Source: Trebouxia sp. TZW2008
Lineage: Eukaryota; Chlorophyta; Trebouxiophyceae; Trebouxiales; Trebouxiaceae
Length of the DNA: 64,000 bases
Direction of reading: 5' to 3'
Assembly: GCA_002118135.1 (NCBI GenBank)
Contig: BDIU01000278.1
Span: 310-64,309, forward strand
Shown: one piece after another, positions 43,870 through 56,500 of the stretch
Position numbering within the stretch: position 1 is the stretch's first letter
How the letters are laid out: each line of letters opens with the position of its first letter
The notes under the pieces: model-generated
What the model saw: only the letters and a program-made list of their open reading frames with translations
Database searches by the model: none
Told to the model about the DNA's origin: nothing
Made by a program: the position numbers and the translations under genes

Positions 43870-46036
43870 CCACCGCACATCATGCCCACACCTAAAGTGA
43901 TGCAAGGAAAAGACAGGCCGTGGGCCACACACATCTAGCAACTGTGCAAGATTGTGCAAGCTTTCACTAACACTATGTTGACATGCATGAGTCACCTCTG
44001 TAGGTGTGCCTGGTGTGGTTTTAGCTTGCTTGCTGGTTGGTCTTCTGTCTTCGTACAATGCAACTTCTTCCTCAAAGCTGAAAGGAGACGTATGCGCATG
44101 CTAAAGTGATTCGAATCCAGATCGCCCAGAACAGGGCCATTGCAGACATCAAAACATGTGGGTCACATGCTGAAGCCATGACTCACCTCTGTTGGAGTGC
44201 CTGATGTGATCTCAGCCTGTTTGCTGTTTGGTCTCCTGTCGAGTTTTTCTAAACCCTCACTCAAAATCTTATCAGTGAGGCGCTGCTGCTGATCATTTGG
44301 CCCACTTGAGCTACTTTTCTTTGCTGCTGAGCTGTCAAGGTTTTGCTGACCCTTGATCTGATCTTTGACTTGATCAACTATGGGTGGAGTTGCATGCTCT
44401 GGCTCTCGCAACCTACTAGCAATCGACTGCAGCAAGACAAGACATCTTTTCTTTATCCAGACATGAGCAACGTAACAGCGGTGTAAAATCTTTTGCTTGA
44501 AATGCGGTGTGAGGGGTTTGCTGTTCCTTGCTTTGGTCCTGAGTCAATGGGTGGACTTGCATGCTTTGGCTCCAGAAAGTCACACCTGGCAGCATCATTT
44601 ACTCTGAGCTTGTTGAGAAGTCAAAATGCTGTGCCAGCAGGGGCGGAGACAAAAGCATGCCAACAGATTTCCCTCTAACTGCTGTGCTGTACTTTTGCAG
44701 CATCAGTCCCTCTGACTGTAAATTGGACAAACGCCGAAATAGCAGTGAAACTGCTGTACATTCAGACTGAGTCTCTTAAAAATACATGTTGGGCACACCT
44801 GCGTTCTTGCAGCATCAGTCCTTGTGACCACACCGCCATGTTAAGCACTGAAAGCAGCGTCGATTCAGGCAAAACGTGCAAGCCAAGAGCCAGACTTGAC
44901 CTGTGTATTGTTACAGCAAGACAGCTCTAGAAACACCAGCATGCAACATACTTGAAGCAGCAGCAACTTATTTGTAAGCCTATTGCCAAATGCTACCTGT
45001 ACTTTGGCAGCATCAGTCCCTCTAATCACACCACCATGCTGCTCCTTCTGTTCCTTGTCCAACTGACTCTGAGCCTCAAAGATGATTTCCTTGGCTATCT
45101 GATCAGTATCACCACCTGAGGAGACATGATTCAGTCTGGTCACTCTGATTTTGAAAGGCTCTATGACAACATCAATGAACTTGGCATGATTACTCAGAAG
45201 CTTGGACCGCCCTGATACACACTACGGGTGACCTTCGTGCTCCCGAGAATCTTTGCTATTTCATAAGCAAGTCTGTATGCTGATGGGTTGGTTTGGGATT
45301 TAAATAAGCAATTATATGTGTGACACACACAATCATGTGGTGTCATGTGACCAGCAATATATAGGTCGGTAGGTGGAGACATGACTTGCAGCTTGACTGC
45401 ATGACAAGTGACACAAATGTCATCAGGCCACTTGCAATGACTCACTTGTGAGTTCTGTCTGTTTGTCTTCTGGCTTCTTCGCCAGCTTCTCCTTACCAGC
45501 AGCAACAATAGTCTCTGCAAGTGAATTGTCTGCAGGCTTCAGTTTGTCCTTCAGCTGCGACCTGATTTCCTCGACCACATCGCTGGACTTGCTGTGTCGT
45601 ACTCCCTGAACAAACAATGGCAGAGGGATTGTATCTGTCGAAAGCGGTGTTACAGAGGAAGTGATCAGTGACTTCTGCATGCAAAGCTGTTGACGACGTG
45701 TCGTCACGGCAAGTCAGCGCCTGCGGCGGTCACATCCGCACTCGCCGACATGCAACATTCCAAGATGAGTTACATATCGGAGAATGAGCCGATCGCAACA
45801 CACTTGCGTCGAGCGCGAATGGCATGGCCTGAAGCGAGCGTAGTAACTGCCGGTACCTCTGCAGCCGCTCCGACAGCCGGGTCGACATCGCCTTTGGATG
45901 CACCGCTCTCGAGTGCGTTGGCGCCTTGCTTGATGACGGTATTGACCAGAGCGTCATCTACCCGTTTCGAGTCCTTCTCCAACACCTTGTCTGCACCGGC
46001 CTTGATCATCTCGCTGGCAAGAGTTTTCGGATCCAT
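41045..46036 (-). CDS. Internally duplicated helical protein J, LEA/SMP-like
   Basis: Six exons close in phase to 304 aa: 45857-46036, 45446-45605, 44997-45115, 44187-44426, 43051-43152 and 41045-41158. The start MDPKTLASEMIKAGADKVLE is clean. The sequence is highly charged, Lys/Glu/Gln/Ala-rich and almost Cys-free. Two modules alternate as A-B-A'-B'. A is VVEEIRSQLKDKL ... AAGKEKLAKKPEDKQTELTS and A' is IVDQVKDQIKG ... EGLEKLDRRPNSKQAEITSG. B is FEAQSQLDKEQ ... GGVIRGTDAAKVQ/SIASRL and B' is KEAESNVGKKE ... DGLIRHSDATKIQ/SIADRV. The composition and the DAAKVQ motif recall seed-maturation/LEA proteins with SMP motifs, which protect against desiccation. That is a guess from composition, not a firm family match. 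All introns but one are phase 0 at module borders. Confidence 0.72.
41575..41655 (-). mobile_element. LINE 3'-tail remnant
   Basis: The plus-strand text tgctagacaggctcagcaag followed by cccagctaggtacatactgg and agcgatcaactgtctcc matches the tail of the LINE-like copies at 7150-7210 and 56455-56520. It is about 75 bp long and non-coding, in the last intron of gene J. Confidence 0.55.
42500..43050 (-). repeat. 108-bp tandem array of the gene J exon 5 end plus donor
   Basis: Donor-like points (minus strand AAAATCCAG/gtgcagcat) lie near 42609, 42717 and 42825, exactly 108 bp apart, with a fourth near 42930 and the real donor at 43051 (AAAATTCAG/gtacagcat). Each unit also carries catgcattcatgatat and actcaacccgaccag text from the intron. 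Confidence 0.9.
43190..43640 (-). repeat. Three acceptor-side copies of gene J exon 5
   Basis: Copies of GTGGCAAAGAGCTTAGTCAA preceded by tgctgtcag start near 43300, 43443 and 43629; the real exon starts at 43152. The first is nearly full length (VAKSLVKETESNIGKKEYDE), the others shrink and diverge. Spacing is about 145-185 bp. Confidence 0.92.
43715..43875 (+). repeat. Two CAG/AGC trinucleotide runs
   Basis: Runs of agc lie at about 43720-43737 and cag at about 43836-43868, in gene J intron 4. They sit inside a roughly 120-bp duplicated block with tgtctaaggcgacgcaagag / cctaaagtgatgcaagg text. Confidence 0.85.
43985..44065 (-). repeat. Donor-side copy of the gene J exon 4 end
   Basis: The minus strand reads DRRPTSKQAKTTPGTPTE followed by a GAG/gtgact donor, a copy of the true end DRRPNSKQAEITSGTPTE with its GAG/gtgagt donor at 44187. 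Confidence 0.9.
44490..44585 (-). repeat. Acceptor-side copy of the gene J exon 4 start
   Basis: The minus strand carries GAGCCAAAGCATGCAAGTCC followed by CCCATTGACTCAGGACC, a decayed copy of the exon text coding REPEHATPPIVDQ, upstream of the real exon. Confidence 0.75.
44685..44865 (-). repeat. Two donor-side copies of the gene J exon 3 end
   Basis: The text GACTGATGCTGCAAAAGTACAG (near 44690) and GACTGATGCTGCAAGAACGCAG/gtgtgc (near 44802) copies the end of exon 3 (IRGTDAAKVQ) plus donor. The real donor is at 44997. Confidence 0.85.
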
Positions 46037-47190
46037 ACTGCTTGGACTCAACTGTCACCGAAAGTTAGATGTGTCGATATCAGCGGTCGATGAAATGACG
46101 ACTGCACAGCGCAATTCTGAGACTGTACATGCATGCTTTCAGGCTGGTTGGCGTTAGATTCTGGCGTTATGGCTATGCTGCAGCAAATCTCAGTATGCAT
46201 TTGCAAGCTAAAATGAGCTCAATGCTGTGGTAAAATGCTTGTACCAAATCAACGTGAAGGAGACCGATGGCAATGCTGAATATCAAGATGTTGCTCGCGT
46301 TGGATGACACTAACACTCTATCTATTCTAGACTCGTTTGTCATCATGATCGTTGACAAGGGTTAAGTGCTAATCAACAGCTGGAAACATTTTGCCTGTAG
46401 CTGAATGCAACACGCTTGTTGGCGGGCCATACAAGCCATCTGTGACAAAACAAATTCGATGTCCCGCATGACATATCATATCATGATGGTCAATAGAACA
46501 GATCACAGAATGGAAGCAGCAGCTGAATATCAGATTTGATTCAAACATGTGGTACACCCATATGACCGACCTTTAAGCCTGTCAAACGTAGCGTGAGCTG
46601 ACAAAGCACAACAAAGTAATAGCTTGCCTTCCACATGTTGCCTGCAATGCCCGGCCTTCAATCCTGCTCATCAGAGTTCGAATCAGACCCAATTTTGCTT
46701 GACTGTCACAACAGCCATATCAACAGCTATATATATAGCAACAGCTATATCAACAGCTACATCAGTGCACAGATGCTATTTTTATCCGTATGATACAAGG
46801 CAATGCTTAGCTGTGTTCACGCACAAGTCTGATATGACTGTCAAGGAAAAGGTCTCTATTGCATGTATCACATCATGGATATTTCCGTGAATATGCCACT
46901 GAATTGAGGGCAGTCATCTCTGCTACAGAGAGTAAATTAATTTGAAATTGACGGATCCTTGACAAGTTCACAAAGGGTTCACTGGTGCTTCTGATGAATA
47001 TACAGAGACCATCTCATGCCTTGGCCTGCTCCCTTGTACAACACCAAAGGAAAAGAAAGAAAAAACAAGTCTGCGCCCTTAGGCGCCGGATAACACCAAA
47101 GGACATATACAGCAAAGGCCATGCCTGGTCAGTATTGTAAGTAATGTACACTTAAGTTTGTGGTGCGATCGCTCACAAACCGGTGTGTCT
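46037..47190. other. Intergenic region, gene J promoter side / PARP 3' side
   Basis: This is the upstream region of gene J (-) and the distal 3' flank of the PARP gene. Short (tatatc)-like text lies at 46715-46760, with a partial dispersed-repeat core (gcgcccttaggcgcc) at 47075-47095. No gene is supported. Confidence 0.5.
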
Positions 47191-47194
47191 TTGA

Positions 47195-47505
47195 CAGACT
47201 TCAGCTTATATGTTAGGTGTTGGCTCTGTACGTCACCAACTCACAAGGCTGCTGTTGGGTACAAACCATATTTTTGGGCTTGGGTACCTCCAAATCAATA
47301 TTGTCACGCTTCTGCCAAAGTTGAGCTTGTGACTTAGGTCCTTGCTCTGTGTTTCTTCACCACCCCAGGGTATGCATGGCGGCTGTGGTAGATAATGTAC
47401 ATGGGCTTCAACATCTCCCAAAACATGTCTCGACGTCTCTGCCCAACTTGAGCTTCTGCCCTAGGTCTTTGCTTTGTACGTCAACAAAGACTGCTGTTGT
47501 ACACA
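47195..47505 (-). repeat. Three copies of the PARP terminal exon end including the stop
   Basis: Beyond the true stop (47569) the minus strand repeats TTGGTGACGTACA(g)AGC followed by an ACC TAA-like stop and a tail AAGCTCAACTTTGGCAGA, near 47459, 47338 and 47215. This copies codons VTYKTKT plus 3' flank at about 115-122 bp spacing. Confidence 0.85.
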
Positions 47506-47568
47506 ACATACATTGGGGCTTCAAGACTGCTAGGTCCATATGTCTGCTTTCTAAGCTGAGGGTACGTC

Positions 47569-50500
47569 TTAGGTCTTCGTTTTGTATGTCACCAAGTATC
47601 GAGGATAAGCATGACCGCTGTTGTATGTGATGTAGATCGGTGTCTTATGTGATGGATGCACTCCACTGACTGAGTCATAGCGCAGATCAGCAATGCCCAA
47701 CTGTCTGCAGCAGCAATTTGAATTTATGACACCATCTGTTGAAAGCTGTTGGATTAACTCTAAATGTGACACAACTGTCATAAATGCGGAGAGGAGCCCA
47801 AAGCATCTGACGAGTTGTAGCGCAAAGCAGCAACACTCAACCGTCTGCAGCAAAAGTATGAAATTCTGCACGCTGAGAGCACACCATCTACTCACAGCTG
47901 TTGAGACTGCTTTTGAATACGACACAAGCAGTGTGATTGCTGAAAGGAGCACAATTCACAGACAGAGTCATAGTGCAAATCAGCAGCGTCTAACTGCCTG
48001 CAAAACAGAGGAGAGAATGTGTTGACAGCTGTTGAGATTGACTTTGAACGTGATACCACTGTCATGAGCTCTGAAAGAATGGCAAGTCATGTGCTGAATT
48101 GCAGCGCCACTCAGCAAGGCCCGTTTGCCTGCACTAGAGCATTGAACACAAGCATGCTGAGACAGTTACGGTATCAGGTATTTGATGCTGCTGACTCTTG
48201 GCATAACAAGACCGTCACGAAAGTCACAAGTTTCCTGAAAAGAGGATTCATGTCGGGTGAAGACGCCGTTATTCTGTTAATAGGCTCGTTAGGCTGAACA
48301 GCAGGGAGAACTACCTTCTGAGGCTTTAGTCTTCAATGTCACAGGGTTTCTGGGAGGGGCGTTTGTTTTTGCCAGAAACACCATAACTCTATGAACGGGC
48401 TTGTTAGAGTGACATAGCAGGAGCGTCACCTTCCAAGGCTTTTGTCTTCAATCAGAGGCGGCATGCGCAGCGTCTTATCCTGAGCCAGATTCTTCGCTTT
48501 GCCAGTCAAGACATCAACAGCTAACATTTGCCTGAGTCCGTCCGTGCTGCTGAATGAGCCCAATGGGTGGAACCCATTTAGAACCCCTTCATCTGATTGG
48601 CTGACCCTGTGTGAGTAATCCATGCACAGCTGGGGGCGGGTTGAGAAATAGGTGCCATGGCCCCACAGGGCTGGTCCATCAGCCCTTGCATGATTGTGCT
48701 GAAAGCCTGCAGATGAAGAAGAATGACGTTGTCAGTAAGCATGTGAAGAAGAAGATGGGAATGCATGTACATTTGGGGTTGATTTGAGTCACATGACCAC
48801 CCAGGACCAGTCTATCAGCCCTTGTGTGATTGTGCTGGAACCCTGCAGAAGAAGAATGTGCTCATAGACAAACTGAAGGGGGAAAGAAGATGGAAAATGC
48901 ATGTACACATTGGGAGCATCAGAGACTGCTTGAGAGATGCCGTGCCTGAAGCTGTCATTGATGAGACACTGTCTTTGCTGAATTTACTGCACTTGCATGT
49001 AATTCAAGCTGTGCAACAGCAGTGATGCGAGAGTTTGCACACGCTAAACCATGCTCACCGTGTTCAGCGGCATAATCTGCCCAAGAATCTGCTTAAGATG
49101 TGCAATGCCATAAAGTGTTCAGTCCTCCGTTCACAAGACACAGAGCAGGTTCATGTCTAGAGTGAGCAAAGCAAGTAATGCTCAACAGCATGATTGCTTT
49201 GGCAGTTGAAGGACAATATGCTTTTGACGTTGCAACCTGTTCTAGAATTGATCAACGACGCATGAAGACTCACCGTGTTCAGCAGCATAGATTGCCCAAG
49301 GATCTGCTTGAGATGTGCCATGCCATAGAGTGTTGAAGCCGCCGTTGACAAGGCTCAAAGCAGGTTCATGTCGCCAGCGAGCTCTCATCGCATCCAGATT
49401 CCCAGCGTACACCTTCCACAGCAGCTGATTCTGAATGCGGTGAACCTGCAAGACATCTGGCGGCTGTCAATTTGAATTTGGATTAAAGCAGGTTCAAATC
49501 TCCAGCGCAATTCGATCGCATCAAGATTCCCAACGTACACCTTCCACAGCAGCTGCGGTGAACCTGCAAGACATCAGGCAGCTGTCAATTGAGGATTTGG
49601 ATCAAAGCAGGTTCATATCTCCAGCAAGCTCTCATTGCGTCCAGATTCCCAGTGTAAACCTTCCACAGAAGCTGATTCTGTATGCGATGAACCTGCGGTA
49701 GCCTGATTTGAGATGTGCAGCTTAAGATTGAAAATCATGAAGAAGTAGGCATACTCTGGCTACATCCAGATTGCCAGCGAACACCTTCCACAGAAGCTGA
49801 TTCTGAATGCGGTGAACCTGCAAGACATCAGGCAGCTGTCAATTTTGAGGTTGGATCAAAGCAGGTTCATATCTCCAGCAAGCTCTCATCGCACCCAGAT
49901 TCCCGGTGTACACCTTGCGCAGCAGCTGACTCTGTATGCCGTGAACCTGCGGTAGCCACGTTTCAAATTTGCACTTCAACATTTGAGACTGATGCAGAAG
50001 TGGGCACGCCCTCATTGCATCCAGATTCCCAGTGCACACCTTGCACAGCAGCTGTTTCTGAGTGCAGGAAGACTGCAAGACGTCAGCTAGCTGTTGTAAA
50101 GTTTTGAATTTGGATCAAAGCAGGTTCACGCAAACTGTCAGATGGCTGTTGCATGTCGCACCTTGAAATTGCATCAAATGATGGCATCCTGATTATCATG
50201 GCAACAGCAGCAATTGCTAAGATTGCAACAACAAAGTAGATGTCTGCTGTGTACAGCCCTGGAAAGCGTTTGACGCACCTTCACAACTTGAGCGCCTGCT
50301 TTCTGAACTGCTGCCACCAATTCTGCCGCATCAGGTTCTGCCAGGTTCACTTCAAAGAGCTCTGTGTTGTGACTCATGGGCGCCCAATTTGAGGGCAAAG
50401 CCCTAGTGACGCTCATCAATTCACCTGCCAACTGGGCTGTGACCACGTCGCAGATATACTCACGCACATAGCTTGCAGCCTGCAACAGAAACAGAACATG

Positions 50501-53500
50501 GGCAGATCAGACTCGGTCAGATTCAGGGCAAAGCAGCTCTGTGTTGTCAGTCAAGGGCGCCTAATTTGAGGGCAAAACCCTAGTGACACTCAGCATTGCC
50601 CCTTCCAATTGGGCTATGACTCATGTCACAGACATATGCACAGACAAAGCTTGCTGCCTACAGCACAAACAAAATTCGCTTATGTCACAGACTTCAATAT
50701 GGATATAGATGGCTGGCTGCAGCAAAAACAGAACGTGTGGGCATGTCACACACCCTCCTACACTCAATCTCTGCTACCTTTCAGGATCAGCAAGTGTGTA
50801 TGCAAATCTTACAGCGTGAGTTGGGTCCTACATGTTTATTACATGTAATAAAGGAAAAGCAATAGGAACAGAAGGCACACTGACAGTGGATCTGAAACAA
50901 GAGACCTGAAGTCTGCAGGTTTTGGCTGCTCCAGGGTTTGAAACCGAGAGAATTCTGGTTGCTTGTTTTTCAAGCGCATTGTCAACAGGGCATAAAATGC
51001 ACCTTGTAGACTAGATCTTGGCAGCCTTTCAGAGTCAGCAGGTCTGTATGCAGGTTTTATAGCATTGGTAGATTCTTGTTCCAGAAACAGAGGAAACAGT
51101 CAGCAGCGTTCAGTCAGAACAGTCACGAAAAAAGCAAATGTGATAATGCAGTCTGCACCACTAACAGAGAATCGCAGATTGCAAACAAAAGGAGGGACAA
51201 ACCTCGTAGACTAGATGTCTGCAGCCTTTCAGAGTCAGCAGGTCTGTATGCAGGTTTTATAGCATCGGTAGATTCTTGTTCCAAAAACAGAGGAAACAGT
51301 CAGCAGTGTGCAGTCCGAACAGTCACAAAAAAGCAAATGTGATAATGCAGTCTGCACCACTAACAGAGAATCGCAGATTGCAACCAAAAGGAGGGACAAA
51401 CCTCATAGACTAGATGTCTGCAGCCTTTCAGGGTCAGCAGGTCTGCGCTCAAGTCCGGTAGCACAAGCGCTAGCTTCTCATGTTGCAGCAATTCTGACTG
51501 CTGCTGAGCGCTTAGGCGTTGCATCTTGACTGTTTGACACATCAACTGGGCCTGCGCAAACAGGAGAAGCCATCAATGGAAGTTTAAACAACACAATGTG
51601 AGCAGCAAGGAGCACAAGCAGAGGAAGAGATGTTGTGGCTGCTGTTGCTCAAGCAGCTGTTCAGTGTTTGCGCCATGCACCTTGACTGTCTGACACATCA
51701 AGTGATCCTGTATCAGCACAGACACATGAATCTGCATGCTCATTTGAGAGGATCAACATCAACTTCTCATGTTGCAGCAATTCTGACCACTGCTAACTGC
51801 TTAGGCGATGCACCTTGAATATCTGACACATCAAGTGATCCTGCACCAATACAGTAAATCATCATTCCATTGTGTAAAATTGGCAGCCTGAGCACCAACT
51901 TCTAATGCTGCAGCAATTCTGACTGCTGCTGAGCGCTCAGTCGATGCATCTTGACTGTTTGACACATCAGGTGATCCTGACCTCTGTTTGCATGTCTTGC
52001 ATTGCAGGTTGGCAAATTGTTGTCCTGCCCACAATTGTCAGGATCAAGGTTCGAAGCAACAGGAACACTTAAATGAATTTGGTCTTGCATGTCTTTGAGT
52101 CCTTGAGCTCTAAACAAGAGAAGCAACACATGCACAGAACGCCTTTGGTTGCAACAAAATTGAGTCCTTGAGTTTGCATGCAGGGTGACTGCTATTGCAA
52201 GTGGGTCAGTTTGCGATGTCAGAGCAGAAACAGCACTGAAGTCAAGTTGCTCTTGCATGTCTTGATTTGCAACTGTGAGTAAAACATGATCCTGAACCTC
52301 AACTATTTCTTGAATGTCTGGCATTGCAGCTTTGTAAGCACAAGGAGCTCTGACCTTAACCTGGTACAGATCTGGCATTGCAGCTTTGAAAGCAACAGCA
52401 TCACTGCCCTCAATGCGCCCTTGCATGCCTTGTAATGCAATCTTGCAATCTACCGCCCTACCCACAACAACTCGTTGTTCACTTTCTGCTGACTTCTAGT
52501 GAGGCATAGGGCCACTCTGATGAATCTGGAACTGTAAGCTTGTGACTAACGCACGCCAGAGACCCAAAGCAAAAGGAGCACTGATCTCAATTTCCTCTTG
52601 CATGTCTTGCACTGCAGCTTTGCAGTCTGCAGCCCTTCCTACAGCTTCCAAGATGGCTGCTTTCATGACTACCGATGGATCACAGGGCTAACGTCACAAA
52701 TCTGGAATTACATGCTTTTGACTAGCTCAAGTTGTAAATGTCAGAGAAAAAGGAGGACTGACCTCAATTTGTTGTTGCACGTCTTGCATTGCAGCTTTGC
52801 AATCCGCCGGCCTGCCCACAAACGCCAAGCTGCATCCCTTGGACTGCAACCGTAGCTCTTCTTGCAGCGCTTCAATGCTTGACTTGTTGATGTCCACAAA
52901 ACGCACTTCCTGCAAACAGAAATTTCTTAGCCCAGATGTTGCAGTCTGCAAGCCTGCCCACAAACACTAACTTGCATCCCTTGCATTGCAACCATAGCTC
53001 TTCTTGCAGCGCTTCAATGCTTGACTTGTTGATGTCCACAAATCGCACTTCCTGCAAACAAACATGTCTTAAAGCAGATGTTGCAGTTCTCTGACTGAGT
53101 CTACGCCCCTGAAGCTAAAACAATTACTGTTCTCGCAGTGCTTCAATGCTTGACTTGTTGATGTGCACAAAGCGCACTTCCCGCAAACAGAACTTAGCCC
53201 AGATGTTGCCATCTGCAAGCCTGCCCACAAACACTAACTTGAATCCCTTGGACTGCAACCGCAGCTCTTCTCGCAGTGCTTCAATGCTTGACTTGTTGAT
53301 GTGCACAAAGCGCACTTCCCGCAAACAGAACTTTCTTAGCCCAGATGTTGCCATCTGCAAGCCTGCCCACAAACACTAACTTGAATCCCTTGGACTGCAA
53401 CCGCAGCTCTTCTTGCAGTGCTTCAATGCTTGCCTTGTTGATGTCCACAAATCGCACTTCCTGCAAACAAACATGTCTTAAAGCAGACGTTGCAGTTCTC

Positions 53501-56500
53501 TGACTGAGTTTACGCCCCTGAAGCTAAAAAAGTTACTGTTCTCGCAGTGCTTCAATGCTTGACTTGTTGATGGGCACAAAACGCACTTCCTGCAATCAGA
53601 ACTTTCTTAGCCCAGATGTTGCAGTCTGCAAGCCTGCCCACAAATGCTAACTTGCATCCCTTGGACTGCAACCGCAGCTCTTTTTGCAGTGCTTCAATGC
53701 TTGCCTTGTGATATGCACAAAACGCACTTCCTGCAATTAAAAAACAGTCTTCAACAACTAGTCTGAGCACACTAGCTGACTCCACCTGCATTGCTTGTCT
53801 ACTGTGAGTATATCATCAGTGGTTTTGCGCAGCAATCAAGCTTTACAAATCTGGGCTGATGTATGCCAGGGGTTTTGAAAAGGACAAGTCCAGAAAGGTA
53901 CCTTGAGCGCTTTGTCATTTCTTGAGTGGGCAAACTGCAACAGTCCAGCAGCATAATTTCCTGCTGCCAGCACGTCAAAACCTGCATACCAGAAGAAGAC
54001 ACATACGCTGTTATCTTGGAGTGTTGTACCAGATCTTGAGCTAGCAAACTCCCAACACTCCTGCACATATGCACATATGAACCTGTCCTGCCAGTTGTAT
54101 AGGCCATCCTGCTGCTCCTATCAAAGGCAATGCAACAGATTGTGCATAAAAGGCAGCACAAGTGCAAGTTTAGGACCATACCTTAAGCGTTTTGTCGCTT
54201 CTTGAGTTGGCAAACTGCAACACTGCAGCAATGTGAATCTGCGCTGCCAACTGAATTAGACATCCTGCATCTCTCAGCAAAGGCATTGCAATAGGCTGCA
54301 TCCGTATGAAGAAGAAGATGTAGGACCATACCTTGAGAGTCGTGTCGCTTCTTGAGCTGGCAAGGTGCGACATTCCAGCAATTTGAATGCGCTGCCAATG
54401 GGATAGGCCATCCTGCTGCTCCTGCGTTTAACAGCGGCAATGCAATAGACTGCGATCCTTCATAGCTCTCAACTAAGGAGCGTACCTTGAGCATTTTGTC
54501 GCTTCTTGAGCTGGCAAATTGCAACACTGCAGCAATGTGAATCTGTGCCGCCAGTTGTATAGGCCATCCTGCATTTCTCTGCAAAGGCATTGCAATAGAC
54601 TGTTCCATGAAGGAATAGATCTAGGACCGTACCTTGAGACTGTTGTCGCTTCTTGAGCTGGCAAGGTGCAACACTCCAGCATTTTGAATCTGTGCCGCCA
54701 ATGGGCCATCCTGCTCCCATCAGCAGCATTGCAATAGACTGCATCCCCTCATAGGTCTGAAATTCAGGACCATACCTGAAAACTTTTGTCGCCTCTGAGC
54801 TGGCAAATTGCAACACTCCGATGACGTGAATCTGTGCCGCCAATTGTATAGGTCATCCTGCTCCTATCAACAGCATTGCATTGCATTACACTGCATTCCT
54901 TCATTGCTTCATATTGACAGAAGTACCTTGAGCGTTTTGTCGCTTCGTGAGCTGGCAAACTGCAACACGCTGGCAATGTGAACCTGTGCCGCCAATTGTA
55001 TCGGCCATCCAGCCGCTCCTGCTCCTATCAACGGCATTGCTATGGACTGCATCCCCTCATTAGTCGCTTGCTGCAACACTGCTTGGACAGTACTCTTTAA
55101 GAGCGCGATGTCTTCATGTTCATCACCTGTCAAGCAGAGCAAGGGTTACTGTCAGCAAATAACTAGGATGGTTTCTAGTTGCACTACTGCGCTGCAGTCC
55201 GTCAATGGCATTGCTATGGTTTGCATCTCCTGTTAGTCGCTTGCTGCAACACTGCTTGGACAGTACTTCTCAGCAGCTCACTGTCTTCATGTTCATCACA
55301 TGAGAAACAAACACAAACTACTGTCGATGGCATTGCTACGGACTGCAATCCTGTGTTACTCGCTTAATGCAACACTGCTTGACAGTATTTCTCAGCAACT
55401 CACTGTCTTGCCGTTCATACCTGAGACACAAACACAAACTGCTGTCAACAACATTGCAATCGACTGCATTCCTTGTTTGGTCGCTTGCTGCAACACTGCT
55501 TGGACAGTACTTCTCAGCAGCTCTGTGTCTTCAGGCTCATCGCTGTCAAACAGAGCAAGGGTTACTGTCAGCAAACAAAGCTAGTCTGGCAGGGTGTTTT
55601 CACCAATGCGCTGCAGTCAGTCAATGGCACTGCTATGGACTGCGTTCCTTGAAGCATTGCTTGCTGCAACACTGCTAGGACGGTATTTCTCAGTAGCTCT
55701 GTGTCTTCAGGCTCATCGCCTGTCAAACAGAGCAAGGGTTACTGTCAGCAAACAAAGCTAGTCTGGCAGGGTGGTTTCACCACTGCGCTGCAGTCAGTCA
55801 CTGGCACTGCTATGGACTGCGTTCCTTGAAGCATTGCTTGCTGCAACACTGCTTGGAAGGTAATTCTCAGCAGCTCTGTGTCTTCAGGCTCATCGCCTGT
55901 CAAACAGAGCAAGGGTTACTGTCAGCAAACAAAGCTAGTCTGGCAGGGTGGTTTCACCACTGCGCTGCAGTCAGTCAATGGCATTGCAATGATCTGCATT
56001 CCTTTGTTAGTGGCTGGTCTCAACACCGCTTGGACTGTGTTCTCAGCAGCTGACTGTCTTCATGTTTGTCACCTGAGGAACAAGAGCAAAGTTACAATCA
56101 AAGGCATTGCAATGATCTGCATTCCTTTGTTAGTGGCTGGTCTCAACACCGCTTGGACTGTGTTCTCAGCAGCTGACTGTCTTCATGTTTGTCACCTGAG
56201 GAACAAGAGCAAAGTTACTATCAAAGGCATTGCAATGATCTGCATTCCTGTGTTGGTTGCTTGATGCAACACTACTTGGACAGTAAATCTCAGCAGCTCT
56301 GTGTCTTGCTATTCATTGCCTGTCAAACAAACTCAAATTTCAAATGAGTGTCAGACACAACCAAGCAAACAGCGGCAGTTGGTGCTGATTTGAAAATGCC
56401 ATGAATGATATTGTAAAATCGTATGGACTCATTTCATTCAGTCATTCTAAATGTAGTCATGCTAGACAGGCTCAACAGGCCCAGCTAGGTACGTACTGGA

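Noticed and set aside
52727..53745. Series of similar minus-strand frames as a multi-copy gene family
   Set aside because: They are acceptor-side copies of one 147-nt PARP exon. None has a donor in phase and none has a start or stop context of its own.
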